64,000 nt of DNA from Cyanobium sp. NIES-981. GTDB lineage: Bacteria; Cyanobacteriota; Cyanobacteriia; PCC-6307; Cyanobiaceae. The notes below the pieces were generated by a model. The model had not been told where the DNA came from. It saw only the letters and a program-made list of their open reading frames with translations, and did no database searches. Positions 19,325 through 28,190 of the stretch are shown piece after piece. Position 1 is the stretch's first letter, and the number at the start of each line of letters is the position of its first letter. The DNA lies in NCBI RefSeq assembly GCF_900088535.1, contig NZ_LT578417.1, positions 992,001-1,056,000 on the forward strand. The letters run 5' to 3'. The position numbers and the translations under genes were made by a program.

Positions 19325-20524
19325 TCAGTGTTTCTGATCAGTCACTGGTCTCTTGAGACCCGATCCGGGCGAGACATCCAGGCTGGTCTGGGCCACCCCA
19401 TCGGAGCCGCGGCCGCCGCGAAGGGTGCGCGGACCGAGGGGATGGTCGGCATGGGGGTACGGGGCGTGGTGGTGGGCGGCGTGATCAGAACCGCCATGGG
19501 GGTGGTCGTGGTGCTGGTGACCTGCCAGGGGAACGGGAACCCCATCGGGCTGGCAGGCGCCGGTGCACTCGTGCTCACAGAGATCACAGCTCTCGGTGAG
19601 CCCCTCCACGTGGTGATGGTGACTGTGCTGCGGGGATCCAACTTCACGCTCGAAACCAAGAACCTGATCGCGGTATTTACACAGCGAGCAGTTCATATTG
19701 GTATCGCCACGCACCACATCCTCAACCCGCTCCACAAAGGTGTCGAGAACATAGGGATGGTCACCCAGATAGGAGGCCTTGATGAACTCCACCTCGGGAT
19801 GATCCTGGGCCACCCGGTCAGTGTGCTGACCAATCCGACTCACCAGCACGCCTGAGAACAGGAAATAGGGCAGCACCAGAATGCGGCGGTAACCGAGACG
19901 CACCACATGGCGCAGGCCTGGCTCCACCAGCGGAAAGGTGACGCCGGAGTACAGGGTCTCGCCCCAGCCGAAACCGAAGCCTTCCACCAGCATGCGGGTG
20001 ACTTTGGCCACGTTCGAGTTGGCATCCGGATCGGAGGAGCCCCGGCCCACTACTACCAGCAAGGTGTCCTGCAGGGGGACATCTCCGGGCGTGCGCGCCA
20101 GGGCTTCCCGCAGCCGCGCCCCGGCGGCCTGGATCATGCGGCGATCCACCCCCAGCTCCCGTCCGTAATCAATCCGCAGGCCGGTTTCGGCCGCGTAGGT
20201 GTTGAGCACGGAGGGAATGTCGTTCTTGGCGTGGCCGGCGGCGAAGAGCATGGCCGGCACGGCCAGCACATGGGTCACGCCCCGCTGCCGCAGGGACTCC
20301 AGCCCCTCGCGCAGGATCGGCGTGGCGAACTCCAGGTAGCCATAGGCCACCGGCACCGGGGCGAAGCGTTGCTGCAACTGCTCGGCCAGGCTCGCGAACT
20401 CCGCCACGGCCAGCCGGTTGCGGCTGCCGTGGCCACACACCAGAACGCCGAGCGAGTCGCCGCCATCAGCGAGAGACGAGCCCTCCGAGGCGACCGGAGC
20501 CGGAACAGGGGCAGGGGAATGCAT
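19325..20524 (-). CDS. cbiX: sirohydrochlorin chelatase, CbiX type, with histidine-rich C terminus
   Basis: The 399-aa protein has two CbiX/ferrochelatase-like halves: GVLVCGHGSRNRLAVAEF with YGYLEFATP and LAVPAMLFAAGHAKNDIP in the first, then LLVVVGRGSSDPDANSN and ILVLPYFLFSGVLVSRI in the second. It is expected to insert cobalt or iron into sirohydrochlorin for cobalamin or sirohaem synthesis. The C-terminal 130 residues contain Cys pairs (CSLCKYRDQ, CDLCEHECTGAC) and histidine clusters (HSHHHH, HQHHDHPHG, HHAPYPHADH) that probably bind or buffer metal. The ATG at 20524 opens the conserved domain at the usual distance. The 3' part is less GC-rich than its neighbours. It is divergent from the ParB-like gene. 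Confidence 0.88.
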   Translation of the reverse strand: MHSPAPVPAPVASEGSSLADGGDSLGVLVCGHGSRNRLAVAEFASLAEQLQQRFAPVPVAYGYLEFATPILREGLESLRQRGVTHVLAVPAMLFAAGHAKNDIPSVLNTYAAETGLRIDYGRELGVDRRMIQAAGARLREALARTPGDVPLQDTLLVVVGRGSSDPDANSNVAKVTRMLVEGFGFGWGETLYSGVTFPLVEPGLRHVVRLGYRRILVLPYFLFSGVLVSRIGQHTDRVAQDHPEVEFIKASYLGDHPYVLDTFVERVEDVVRGDTNMNCSLCKYRDQVLGFEREVGSPQHSHHHHVEGLTESCDLCEHECTGACQPDGVPVPLAGHQHHDHPHGGSDHAAHHHAPYPHADHPLGPRTLRGGRGSDGVAQTSLDVSPGSGLKRPVTDQKH

Positions 20525-20641
20525 GGGAGCGTGTGCCTGCAGCGACCCTATCCCGGTCGCGACCACGGGACACAACGGTGCACCCGGACCGTGCATCGCG
20601 GCGCCCGGGCGAGGATGGCCGGCATCAGGTTTCCCCGCGCG

Positions 20642-21307
20642 ATGGCGCTGCGCCTCCCCCCCTTCCAGCAGCTGCCTCCGCCCCAGCCCGGTGTCGCCCT
20701 CACCGAACTGCCGGTCGCCCGGCTGAGGCCCACCCAGCTGTGCGTCGGGATGGCCGAGGTGCGCAGCCGGCAGCGCGACTTCCAGGCGGAGGACCGACGG
20801 GAGCGCCGCGACTATCTCGGCAGCAAGCCCGTGCCCCTGGTGCGCAGCGCCGCGGGGGAGGTGTGGATGGTGGACCGCCACCACCGCCTGCGGGCCCTGC
20901 TGGAGCTGGAGCCGGAGGCCACCGCCTTCGGCTATGTGGCTCTTCAGCTGGACACCGGCGACCGCGCCGCGGTGCTGGAGGAGCTGCGCCGCCGGGGGTG
21001 GCTCTACCTCTACGACGGTCGCGGCCTGGGCCCCCTCCAGCCCAGCGTGCTGCCAGCCGGGCTCACGGGTCTGCAGGATGACCCCTACCGCAGCCTCGTC
21101 TGGCGCCTCAAGAAGGACGGGGTGATCGAGCCGGCGCCCCTGATCCCGTTTCACGAATTCCGCTGGGGTGCCTGGCTGCGCAGCCGCTCGCTTCCCCCCT
21201 TCAGCTCAGCCCAGCTGGAGCCCGCCCTGCCGGCGGCCCGGGCCCTGGCCCGCTCGGCAGCCGCCAGCCATCTGGCCGGCTGGAAAGGGGGGCGCCGGGG
21301 TGGCTGA
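20642..21307 (+). CDS. ParB/Srx-like domain protein (putative ParB-like nuclease family)
   Basis: The 221-aa protein shows VALTELPVARLRPTQLCVGMAEV, KPVPLVRSAAGEVWMVDRHHRLRALLELE and PYRSLVWRLKKDGVIE, the arrangement of stand-alone ParB-like proteins: a beta-rich ParB fold with a DRHHRL motif replacing GERR. There is no ParA gene or helix-turn-helix nearby, so a role in chromosome partition is unlikely. The biochemical function of these orphan proteins is unclear. The start at 20642 fits the domain; an ATG at 20615 in frame adds nine residues and cannot be excluded. It overlaps the antiporter start by 8 bases, suggesting coupled translation. Confidence 0.72.
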   Translation: MALRLPPFQQLPPPQPGVALTELPVARLRPTQLCVGMAEVRSRQRDFQAEDRRERRDYLGSKPVPLVRSAAGEVWMVDRHHRLRALLELEPEATAFGYVALQLDTGDRAAVLEELRRRGWLYLYDGRGLGPLQPSVLPAGLTGLQDDPYRSLVWRLKKDGVIEPAPLIPFHEFRWGAWLRSRSLPPFSSAQLEPALPAARALARSAAASHLAGWKGGRRGG

Positions 21308-23396
21308 GCCGGCCCTCCCGTTCGGCGGCGCCATCGGTCCCTTCCTGGAGCAGACGCCCCTGGCGGTGTTCGCGCTGCTGCTGGGGCTCAGCGTGCTGGT
21401 GCCGCCGGTGGCCAGGCTGCTGAAACTGCCGGATCTGGTGGGTCTGCTGGCCGCCGGGGTGCTGATCGGCCCCCACGCCCTGGGCTGGGTCGACAGCCAG
21501 ACCCCCACGGTGGGGCTGCTCTCCGACGTGGGGGTGATCTACCTGCTGTTCATCGCGGGCCTGGAGATCGACCTGGCCGAGTTCGCCCGCATCCGCCAGC
21601 GCTCCTTCCGCTTCGGCCTGCTCACCTTCAGCCTGCCCCTGCTGGGCGGCGCGGCGCTGGGGCTGGCCTCCGGCTTTGGATGGCTGAGCGCCGTGCTGCT
21701 CGGCTCGGTGCTGGCCTCCCACACGCCCCTGGGCTACCCGATCGTGCGCAGCTACGGCGCCATGCGGGAGGAGTCGGTGATCGTGGCCATTGGGGGCACG
21801 ATCTTCACCGACCTCGCCGCGCTGCTGCTGCTGGCGCTGTGCATGGGACTGAACCGGGGCGAGCTCACGCCGATCGGGATCCTGGCCCTCCTCACCAGGG
21901 TGGGGCTGTTCGCCGCGGTGGTGGTGGCCCTGATCACGCGGCTGGGCCGGGACCTGGTGCGCCGCAGCGTGAACAACGAGAGTCAGCTGTTCGTGGCCGT
22001 GGTGCTGGCCCTGTTCCTGGCCGCCCTCGGCGCCGAGCTGGCCGGCGTGGAAAAGATCGTGGGGGCCTTCCTGGCCGGCCTCGCCGTGAACCACGTGCTG
22101 CCGGAGGGCCGGGTGAAGGAGCAGGTGATCTTCGTGGGTGCCGCCCTGTTCATCCCCATCTTCTTCATCGATCTGGGTCTGCTGCTGGATCTGCCGGGCT
22201 TTCTGGGCACGATGCTCGCGGGCCCCTTCGCCCTGGCCCTGATCGCCACCCTGATCGCCACCAAGGGACTGGCCGCCTGGTGGGCCGGCCGGATCTACCG
22301 CTACAACCACGCCCAGATCCTCACCCTCTGGTCGCTGTCGCTGCCCCAGGTGGCGGCCACCCTGGCCGCCACCTTTGTGGGGTACCGGGCCGGACTGTTC
22401 GACGCCACCGTGCTCAACAGCGTGCTGGCGATGATGGTGGTGACGGCCAGCCTCGGGCCCACCCTCACGGCCAAGGCCATGCCCCTGCTGGGCCAGGCGG
22501 CGGCGGCGGCGATCGGCGCCGGTCTGAACGGCAGCCTCGCCCTGGCCCGGCGCCCGCTGCGGGTGCTGGTGCCCGTGTCGAATCCCAGCACCGAAGCGCC
22601 GCTGCTGGGCCTGGCCAGCCTGCTGATCCACGGCGATGGCGAGGATCCTGGCCAGGTGCTTCCGCTGGTGGTGGTGTCGCCGGCCCAGGCCGTGGCCACC
22701 GCCATGGCCACGGCGATGGCTGAGGCCCGCGCCCTGCTCGCCAGGGCCGCCTCCCTGCTCGGGGCCGAACGGGTGCCCTGTCAGACCCTGCTGCGGGTGG
22801 ACAGTGATGTGGCGGCCGGCATCGCCCGCGTGGCGATCGAGCAGGCCACCGACCTGGTGGTGATGGGGCTCGCACCGCCCGCCGGCCTGGGCCAGTGGCT
22901 GTTCGGCGATCTGGTGGACGCCACCTGCCGGCAGGTGAGCAGCCCGGTGGTGGTGGCCCGGCTGCAGCAGGACCCGGAGTCGCTGCGGCGCCTGCTGGTG
23001 CCCGTCAAGGATCTGACCGCCGGGGCGCTGGAGCAGTTTCAGCTGGCCGAGCGGCTGGCGGTCGCCCGCAGCGGCAGCATCACCCTGCTGCATGTGGTCG
23101 AATCAGGCCGCAGCAGGCGTGCCCGCCAGGAGGTGGAGCAGCGGCTGGCCAGCTGGCGGCGGGGGGCCGGGGGATCGGACCCGGGCGTGCCGATCGAGGT
23201 ACGGGTCGTGCTGCAGGGCAGCGGCGGCGGCGTGGAGCGCTGCATCAGCGCGGCAGCCCGGCACCATGACCTGGTGATCCTGCGCTCCCAGCGCCGGCTG
23301 GTGGCCGGGCTGCCGATTCCCGCCAGTGATCGGGTGGATCGGTTGCTGCGCCGCCTGGAGGGGTCCGTTCTGGTGATCAGTGATCCCCTGCACTGA
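21300..23396 (+). CDS. cation:proton antiporter (CPA2 family) with C-terminal UspA domains
   Basis: The 698-aa protein has a membrane domain of about 12 helices with LVGLLAAGVLIGPHALGWV, LLFIAGLEIDL and FLAGLAVNHVLPEG, typical of CPA2 Na+(K+)/H+ antiporters, followed by about 270 soluble residues containing two universal-stress-type folds (PVSNPSTEAPLLGLASLLIH and LLVPVKDLTAGALEQFQLAE). It would exchange monovalent cations for protons and sense a nucleotide or stress signal through the tail. The GTG at 21300 is used; upstream in-frame sequence overlaps the ParB-like gene. A separate UspA gene follows, and a 13-base repeat spans the stop codon. Confidence 0.9.
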   Translation: MAEPALPFGGAIGPFLEQTPLAVFALLLGLSVLVPPVARLLKLPDLVGLLAAGVLIGPHALGWVDSQTPTVGLLSDVGVIYLLFIAGLEIDLAEFARIRQRSFRFGLLTFSLPLLGGAALGLASGFGWLSAVLLGSVLASHTPLGYPIVRSYGAMREESVIVAIGGTIFTDLAALLLLALCMGLNRGELTPIGILALLTRVGLFAAVVVALITRLGRDLVRRSVNNESQLFVAVVLALFLAALGAELAGVEKIVGAFLAGLAVNHVLPEGRVKEQVIFVGAALFIPIFFIDLGLLLDLPGFLGTMLAGPFALALIATLIATKGLAAWWAGRIYRYNHAQILTLWSLSLPQVAATLAATFVGYRAGLFDATVLNSVLAMMVVTASLGPTLTAKAMPLLGQAAAAAIGAGLNGSLALARRPLRVLVPVSNPSTEAPLLGLASLLIHGDGEDPGQVLPLVVVSPAQAVATAMATAMAEARALLARAASLLGAERVPCQTLLRVDSDVAAGIARVAIEQATDLVVMGLAPPAGLGQWLFGDLVDATCRQVSSPVVVARLQQDPESLRRLLVPVKDLTAGALEQFQLAERLAVARSGSITLLHVVESGRSRRARQEVEQRLASWRRGAGGSDPGVPIEVRVVLQGSGGGVERCISAAARHHDLVILRSQRRLVAGLPIPASDRVDRLLRRLEGSVLVISDPLH

Positions 23397-23429
23397 ACCC
23401 CGGCACTGATCTCCGGAACTGATCCCCGC
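23378..23429. repeat. four degenerate 13-base tandem units
   Basis: Units CAGTGATCCCCTG (23378-23390), CACTGAACCCCGG (23391-23403), CACTGATCTCCGG (23404-23416) and AACTGATCCCCGC (23417-23429) follow one another. The first two cover the last codons and the stop of the antiporter gene, so the array has grown at the 3' end of the coding region. Confidence 0.8.
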
Positions 23430-23513
23430 ACAGACTCCCATCCATGGCCGCGGCCGCGGCCGTGCTCCGCAAGCCCTGGATCTGACTAAACCAGGGTGTG
23501 CCCCTCCCCCGCC

Positions 23514-23960
23514 ATGACCTACCAGCACCTGCTTGTGCCCACCGACGGCTCCGACCTCTCGGGCAGGGCCGTGGATCAGGCCGTGGCGCTGGCCCGCAAA
23601 CTCGGTGCACGGCTGCGCATCCTGCATGTGCAGAGCAACTTCCCGGTGTCCCTGGTGGGCGTGGGCGAGCTGGTGGACACGGGCGCCATCGAGGCCCTGA
23701 TGGAGGCGGCCCGCGCCCAGACCGAGCAGATCCTCGCGGCCGCCCGCCGGGTGGCCGAGGCGGCTGGCGTGCCCGTGGAGGTGGTGAAGCGGCTCAGCAG
23801 CCAGCCGGCCGAGGCGATCGTGCAGGAGGCCCGCCGTGAGGGCTGTGATCTGATCGTGATGGCCTCCCATGGCCGCCGAGGTCTGGAGGGCCTGCTGCTG
23901 GGCAGCGAGACCCAGCGGGTGCTGACCCAGAGTCCCTGTCCGGTGCTGGTGGTGCGCTGA
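23514..23960 (+). CDS. universal stress protein UspA family
   Basis: The 148-aa protein starts YQHLLVPTDGSDLSGRAVDQAV and ends with CDLIVMASHGRRGLEGLLLGS and CPVLVVR. The G-2x-G-9x-G-S type nucleotide loop (SHGRRGLEGLLLGSETQRV) indicates an ATP-binding UspA. It lies downstream of an antiporter whose own C terminus contains Usp-like domains, and both may respond to the same stress signal. The exact role of individual Usp proteins in cyanobacteria is not established. Confidence 0.93.
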   Translation: MTYQHLLVPTDGSDLSGRAVDQAVALARKLGARLRILHVQSNFPVSLVGVGELVDTGAIEALMEAARAQTEQILAAARRVAEAAGVPVEVVKRLSSQPAEAIVQEARREGCDLIVMASHGRRGLEGLLLGSETQRVLTQSPCPVLVVR

Positions 23961-24031
23961 CCCCGCGCTGCCGCCGAACCGACCCGGCGCCCCTTCAGTG
24001 GTAAGACAGAGCGTCTCCGCAACACGCGCCG

Positions 24032-24673
24032 TTGACGATGGATCCTGGCCTGGCCGCCCTCGGCTCGAGCTTCAGTGCCATCACCCTGGCGGAGCTGGGC
24101 GACAAGACTTTTTTCATGGCGTTGATCCTGGCGGCACGCCACAGGCCCCGCTGGGTGTTCGTGGGCAGTTTCGCGGCCCTGGCGGCGGTGACCCTCCTCT
24201 CCCTGGCGGTGGGGTATGGCCTGAGGGAACTGCTTCCCGCCGCGCTGCTGCCCTGGCTGGCGGGCCTGCTGTTCCTCGGCTTCGGGGTGAAGCTGCTGCT
24301 CGATGCCCAGGCCCTGCCCGCCGATGCGGCCCAGGAGGAGGCCGAGGAGGCCGAGGAGGCCGTGATCGCGGCGGATCGCCAGCTGCGCAGCAGCCAGCCG
24401 CCCGCCGTGATCTGGGAGGCCTTCACCCTGGTGTTCATCGCCGAACTGGGCGACCGCACCCAACTGGCCACGGTGTTTCTGGCCACATCCCCCGCCTTCA
24501 CCTTCGCCGGCCTGCTGGTGGGCACGCTTCTGGGCCATGCCCTGGTCACGGCCCTGGCGGTGGGCGCCGGCAAATGGATCGGGCGCCGGGTGGATGAACG
24601 CCTGCTCTACCGCCTCAGCGGTGGGCTGTTCCTGCTGTTCGGTCTGGCGGCCATCAGCCAGGCCCTGGGCTGA
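24032..24673 (+). CDS. TMEM165/GDT1 (UPF0016) family transporter
   Basis: The 213-aa protein contains both copies of the family motif E-x-G-D-(K/R)-(T/S): LAELGDKTFFMALILA near residue 18 and IAELGDRTQLATVFLA near residue 137, in two three-helix halves separated by an acidic loop (EEAEEAEEAV). Relatives include the thylakoid/plasma membrane manganese exporter Mnx of Synechocystis, PAM71 of plants and human TMEM165, which move Mn2+ or Ca2+ in exchange for protons. A manganese role is likely in a phototroph but is inferred. It stands alone, 71 bases after the uspA gene. Confidence 0.92.
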   Translation: MTMDPGLAALGSSFSAITLAELGDKTFFMALILAARHRPRWVFVGSFAALAAVTLLSLAVGYGLRELLPAALLPWLAGLLFLGFGVKLLLDAQALPADAAQEEAEEAEEAVIAADRQLRSSQPPAVIWEAFTLVFIAELGDRTQLATVFLATSPAFTFAGLLVGTLLGHALVTALAVGAGKWIGRRVDERLLYRLSGGLFLLFGLAAISQALG

Positions 24674-24705
24674 CCCTTACGCTGCCCCGAGCGCGAGAGT
24701 GAGCT

Positions 24706-25374
24706 GTGGCCAAGGACGAGATCAGTCGAGCTGACGAGCTCACGGCCCTGGGCTGGGCTGCCGAGGACGTGCGGCGCTACGCGGAGCTGTGGGAGTACCG
24801 CCAGCGCTGGGGGGCGATCAACCTGGAACCGGAGGACCGGGCCTTCCTGCGGCGGGCGGAGGCGGCCCTGCCCAAGCGCCTCACCGGCAAGGCAGCCCAG
24901 AAGAAGACCCTCAAGGACAAGTCGTACTTCCGCTGGCTGGCCTTCCACCGCGACGCGATGCTCGCGGCGCCGGTAGAACAGGAGCTGGCCGGGGATGAAG
25001 CCGGCGCCTGGAGGGTGCTGCTGGAGGAGGAGCTGCAGGTGCTGGAGCAGGAGCAACCTGTGCTGGGGCTGCCGGACACCCTCAAGGCCCGCGATCTGCA
25101 ACCGCTGCGCGAGGCCTGGGTGGAGCAGGCGAAGCCCGAATCCAGGCTGCTCAGTTTCGACTTTCAGGCGCCGCTGGAGGAGCTCAGAGTGAAGGAGAGC
25201 ACCAGCTGGAAGCCGCTCCGGGGGGAGAGCAACCAGGACGAGACCTACCCGGTGCTGGCCGGCGAGGCGCTGGCCCGTTTCCGGGAGCGCGTTCGGCAGC
25301 AGCTGACGGAGCAGATCCGCTCCACCTTCCCCTCCCTGCGGGACGGCGAAGGCTCCAGCACCCCCGCCGCCTGA
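24706..25374 (+). CDS. conserved hypothetical protein, 222 aa
   Basis: The GTG at 24706 opens a hydrophilic, mainly alpha-helical protein without membrane segments or signal peptide. It begins AKDEISRADELTALGWAAED and has a conserved-looking stretch KTLKDKSYFRWLAFHRDAML and a C-terminal helix rich in arginine and glutamine. I do not recognise a characterised family; it looks like one of the cyanobacterial core hypothetical proteins. It follows the GDT1-type gene by 32 bases and is convergent with cpcL, the stops being 7 bases apart. Confidence 0.75.
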   Translation: MAKDEISRADELTALGWAAEDVRRYAELWEYRQRWGAINLEPEDRAFLRRAEAALPKRLTGKAAQKKTLKDKSYFRWLAFHRDAMLAAPVEQELAGDEAGAWRVLLEEELQVLEQEQPVLGLPDTLKARDLQPLREAWVEQAKPESRLLSFDFQAPLEELRVKESTSWKPLRGESNQDETYPVLAGEALARFRERVRQQLTEQIRSTFPSLRDGEGSSTPAA

Positions 25375-25381
25375 GGATCGA

Positions 25382-26134
25382 TCAGGTGCTGAGCATGGCG
25401 GCCACGGTAATCAGGCCAAACACGCTCAGGATGACCGCACCGGCCGCAATCGCGCCGAGCCACACCGTCTGCACCGCCGGCGTCGGCTGATCCCGCAGCC
25501 AGGCAGGCCGTGGCGTACCGGGCACCCAGGGGCTCGCGCCCGCCGAAGGAGCGCGGCGGGCATGGGTGTCGCGCCAGTCGGCGCCGTAGCGGGGTGCCTG
25601 CTGGTTGAACGGACGTTCACCGATCGCCCGGCCGGCCAGCGTGCGCGAGCGCTGGAACGGCACCAGGTCGTCGCCGAAATGGACGAGGTACTCCTCGGAA
25701 CCGAGCAGGGCGTCCACGAAAGCGGGCAATCCCTGCTCGGCGATCAAGATCGACCAGGCGATCCGCTCCTGATCCCCGTAGACCGGCCGGCCCAGCACCC
25801 GGCCCACCACCTGCTCCACGAGGCGGTAGTTGCTGTTGCAGCGGTAGAAATCCCGGCGGAACTTGTCCGAGAGCAACAGGCCCCGGATGAAGTCGCGCAT
25901 GCGGATCTGGCCCGAACGCAGCTGCGACTCCAGCACCGGCTCGCGATCACAGCGGAAGGCGTGGAAGAAGATCTGGCGGTAGGCCTGATCGATCTGCACG
26001 TCCATGCTGGCGGCGTCCTGCACCTGCCCCAGGGTCAGGGGGGGCTTCGGGGGCGACTCTTCGGTGGCCGGCATGAAATTGCGGACCCGCGCGTTCAGTG
26101 CCGTGGGCTTGACATCCAACAGGGGCAGGGCCAT
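25382..26134 (-). CDS. cpcL: phycobilisome rod linker with C-terminal membrane anchor (CpcL / CpcG2 type)
   Basis: The 250-aa protein starts MALPLLDVKPTALNARVRNF, like CpcG linkers, and carries a phycobilisome linker domain (about residues 35-170: QIDQAYRQIFFHAFRCDRE, LRSGQIRMRDFIRGLLLSDKF, YRCNSNYRLVEQVVGRVLGR). Unlike rod-core linkers it ends in one hydrophobic helix (VWLGAIAAGAVILSVFGLIT, about residues 222-246). That design is diagnostic of CpcL, which ties core-less phycocyanin rods to the thylakoid membrane and, in other cyanobacteria, to photosystem I and NDH-1. The ATG at 26134 was chosen over an upstream one because it matches the family N terminus. No phycobiliprotein genes are nearby. 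Confidence 0.88.
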   Translation of the reverse strand: MALPLLDVKPTALNARVRNFMPATEESPPKPPLTLGQVQDAASMDVQIDQAYRQIFFHAFRCDREPVLESQLRSGQIRMRDFIRGLLLSDKFRRDFYRCNSNYRLVEQVVGRVLGRPVYGDQERIAWSILIAEQGLPAFVDALLGSEEYLVHFGDDLVPFQRSRTLAGRAIGERPFNQQAPRYGADWRDTHARRAPSAGASPWVPGTPRPAWLRDQPTPAVQTVWLGAIAAGAVILSVFGLITVAAMLST

Positions 26135-26295
26135 GGCGAGGGTGGGGAGCAGGGTGGACGACGGAGCGAACGTATCCAGCCCCCTTCGTTCGCAGCCGAT
26201 GTCTGGGTAAAAACTCACAGAGCGTGACCGGAGTTCATGGACCTTTGTTGCCAGCCCTCGCGGAGCAGACTCCTCTCCATCACGTGCGCGTGGGG

Positions 26296-27585
26296 ATGAC
26301 CCAGCCCGACCTCCCGCCCCCCGGCTGGCATCCCCACCTCTGGCACCCCACCACCCAGGTGGCCCTGGCAGCGCCGCCGATGCGGGCGGTGCAGGGGAGG
26401 GGGGCCATCCTGCAGCTGGAGGACGGACGCCGGCTGATCGACGCGATCAGCAGCTGGTGGGTCACCCTGCACGGCCACGCCGAGCCCAGCATCGCCGCGG
26501 CCATCGCCGCCCAGGCCCACCAGCTGGAGCAGGTGATCTTCGCCAACTTCAGCCATCCCCCGGCCGAACGGCTGGCCGAGCGGCTCAGCGCCCTCAGCGG
26601 TCTGGAGCGCCTCTTCTTCTCCGACAACGGCTCCACCGCCGTGGAGGTGGCCCTCAAGATCGCCTGGCAGTGGTGGCGGAACCGGGGCGAGCGGCGGGAC
26701 CAGCTGATCGCCTTCGAGGGGGCGTATCACGGGGACACCGTGGGGGCCATGGCGGTGGGGGCCCGCTCGCTGTTCAGCGCACCGTTCGAACCCTGGCTGT
26801 TCTCCGTGGCCCGAGTGAGCTGGCCGCAGTGCTCCTGGGAGGAGCCCGCTCCCGAGCGGCAGGAGCAGGCCGCCCTCGCCGCCCTCGAGCAGGCCCTCAC
26901 GCTGCCCACCGCCGCCGTGATCCTGGAGCCGCTGATCCAGGGAGCGTCCGGCATGGCGATGGTGCGGCCCGGCTTCCTGCAGGCGGTGCAGGAGCGGGTG
27001 CGGGCCGCCGGCGCCCTGCTGATCGCCGATGAGGTGATGACCGGCTTCGGCCGCACCGGCGCGCTGTTCGCCTGCCGGCGGGCCGGCCTGCAGCCCGACC
27101 TGATGGCCCTCTCCAAGGGGCTCACCGGCGGCTTCCTGCCGATGGGGGTGACCCTGGCCAGCGAGCGGCTGTACCAGGGCTTCATCAGCGAGGACCCGAC
27201 GGCCACCTTCTTCCACGGCCACAGCTTCACCGCCAATCCCCTGGGCTGCGCGGCCGCCCTGGCCAGCCTGGATCTGCTCGAGGCGGCGCCGGAGCGCTAC
27301 CGCGGCTTCGAGGCCCGCCACCGGCCGCTGCTGGAGCGGCTCCGCCGGCATCCCCGGGTGGAGCGGCCCCGCTGCCTCGGCACCGTGGCCGCCTTCGATG
27401 TGAAGGTGGAGCAGCCGGGCTACCTGAGCGCGGTGGGACGACGCCTCCAGAGCCTCTGCCTCGAGGCAGGGGTGTACATCCGGCCCCTGGGCAACGTGGT
27501 GTACCTGCTGCCGCCCCTCTGCCTCAGCGAGGCCCAGCTGGAGCGCTGCTACGCCGCCATCGAAGCGGCCCTCGATCAGCTCTGA
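26296..27585 (+). CDS. bioA: adenosylmethionine--8-amino-7-oxononanoate aminotransferase
   Basis: The 429-aa protein is a class III PLP aminotransferase. It has WHPTTQ near the N terminus and ISSWWVTLHGHAEPSI, a BioA-type substrate segment, SDNGSTAVEVALKIAWQWW, IADEVMTGFGRTGALFA and LALSKG-like MALSKGLTGGFLPM with the PLP lysine, and THGHSF-like FFHGHSFTANPLGC. It converts KAPA to DAPA in biotin synthesis, using S-adenosylmethionine as amino donor. The ATG at 26296, preceded by TGGGG, begins the conserved region. No other bio gene is adjacent. It ends overlapping the convergent phosphatase gene by 10 bases. Confidence 0.94.
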   Translation: MTQPDLPPPGWHPHLWHPTTQVALAAPPMRAVQGRGAILQLEDGRRLIDAISSWWVTLHGHAEPSIAAAIAAQAHQLEQVIFANFSHPPAERLAERLSALSGLERLFFSDNGSTAVEVALKIAWQWWRNRGERRDQLIAFEGAYHGDTVGAMAVGARSLFSAPFEPWLFSVARVSWPQCSWEEPAPERQEQAALAALEQALTLPTAAVILEPLIQGASGMAMVRPGFLQAVQERVRAAGALLIADEVMTGFGRTGALFACRRAGLQPDLMALSKGLTGGFLPMGVTLASERLYQGFISEDPTATFFHGHSFTANPLGCAAALASLDLLEAAPERYRGFEARHRPLLERLRRHPRVERPRCLGTVAAFDVKVEQPGYLSAVGRRLQSLCLEAGVYIRPLGNVVYLLPPLCLSEAQLERCYAAIEAALDQL

Positions 27586-28190
27586 GCGAGGGGGGCATTC
27601 CAGCAGCCCAGAGCCGGAACCCCCTGGTACCAGGCCAGGGTCGAGAGCGTGGAGGTGTCCAGCAGCAGATGGGCGCCGGCGGCGGCCGGCAGCCCCAGCC
27701 AGCGGGCGGCCAGCACCCGCAGCAGGTGGCCATGGGCGAACAGCGCCACGGGGCCATCCACGGCCCGGACCCGCGCGATCACCCGGTCGACCCGGGCGGC
27801 CACCGCTTCGGGCGTTTCCCCCCCCGGGCAGCCATCGCGGAACACCAGCCAGCCCGGCACGTCGGCGTGAATCTGGGGGGAGGTGAGCCCCTCGTAGCGG
27901 CCGTAGTCCCACTCCTGCAGGTCGGGGTCGAACTCGGCCCGGGACGCCAGACCTGCCAGCTGGCAGGTGCGGCGGGCGCGCTGCAGCGGGCTGCACAGCA
28001 CCTGGGCAAAGGAACGCCCCGCCAGGGCCGGCGCCAGCCGGCGCGCCTCGGCCTCTCCGGCCTCGTTGAGCGGCACATCGGTGCGCCCGGTGTGCTGCCC
28101 CGCCCGGCTCCAGGCGGTCTCGCCGTGACGCACCAGCACCACCTCGTGCTCCCGGGCAGCGGAGGAGGACGGCGACGGATCGAGGCTCAT
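27576..28190 (-). CDS. histidine phosphatase family protein (phosphoglycerate mutase-like)
   Basis: The 204-aa protein has [22 protein letters not shown] with the catalytic RHG, a central [18 protein letters not shown], the acid-containing [13 protein letters not shown] and the second histidine in [16 protein letters not shown]. These define branch 1 of the histidine phosphatase superfamily, which includes CobC/phosphoglycerate mutase-like phosphatases. The substrate is not evident. The start at 28190 begins shortly before the first strand. It converges on bioA with a 10-base overlap and is divergent from the ferredoxin gene. Confidence 0.9.
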   Translation of the reverse strand: MSLDPSPSSSAAREHEVVLVRHGETAWSRAGQHTGRTDVPLNEAGEAEARRLAPALAGRSFAQVLCSPLQRARRTCQLAGLASRAEFDPDLQEWDYGRYEGLTSPQIHADVPGWLVFRDGCPGGETPEAVAARVDRVIARVRAVDGPVALFAHGHLLRVLAARWLGLPAAAGAHLLLDTSTLSTLAWYQGVPALGCWNAPLAQS

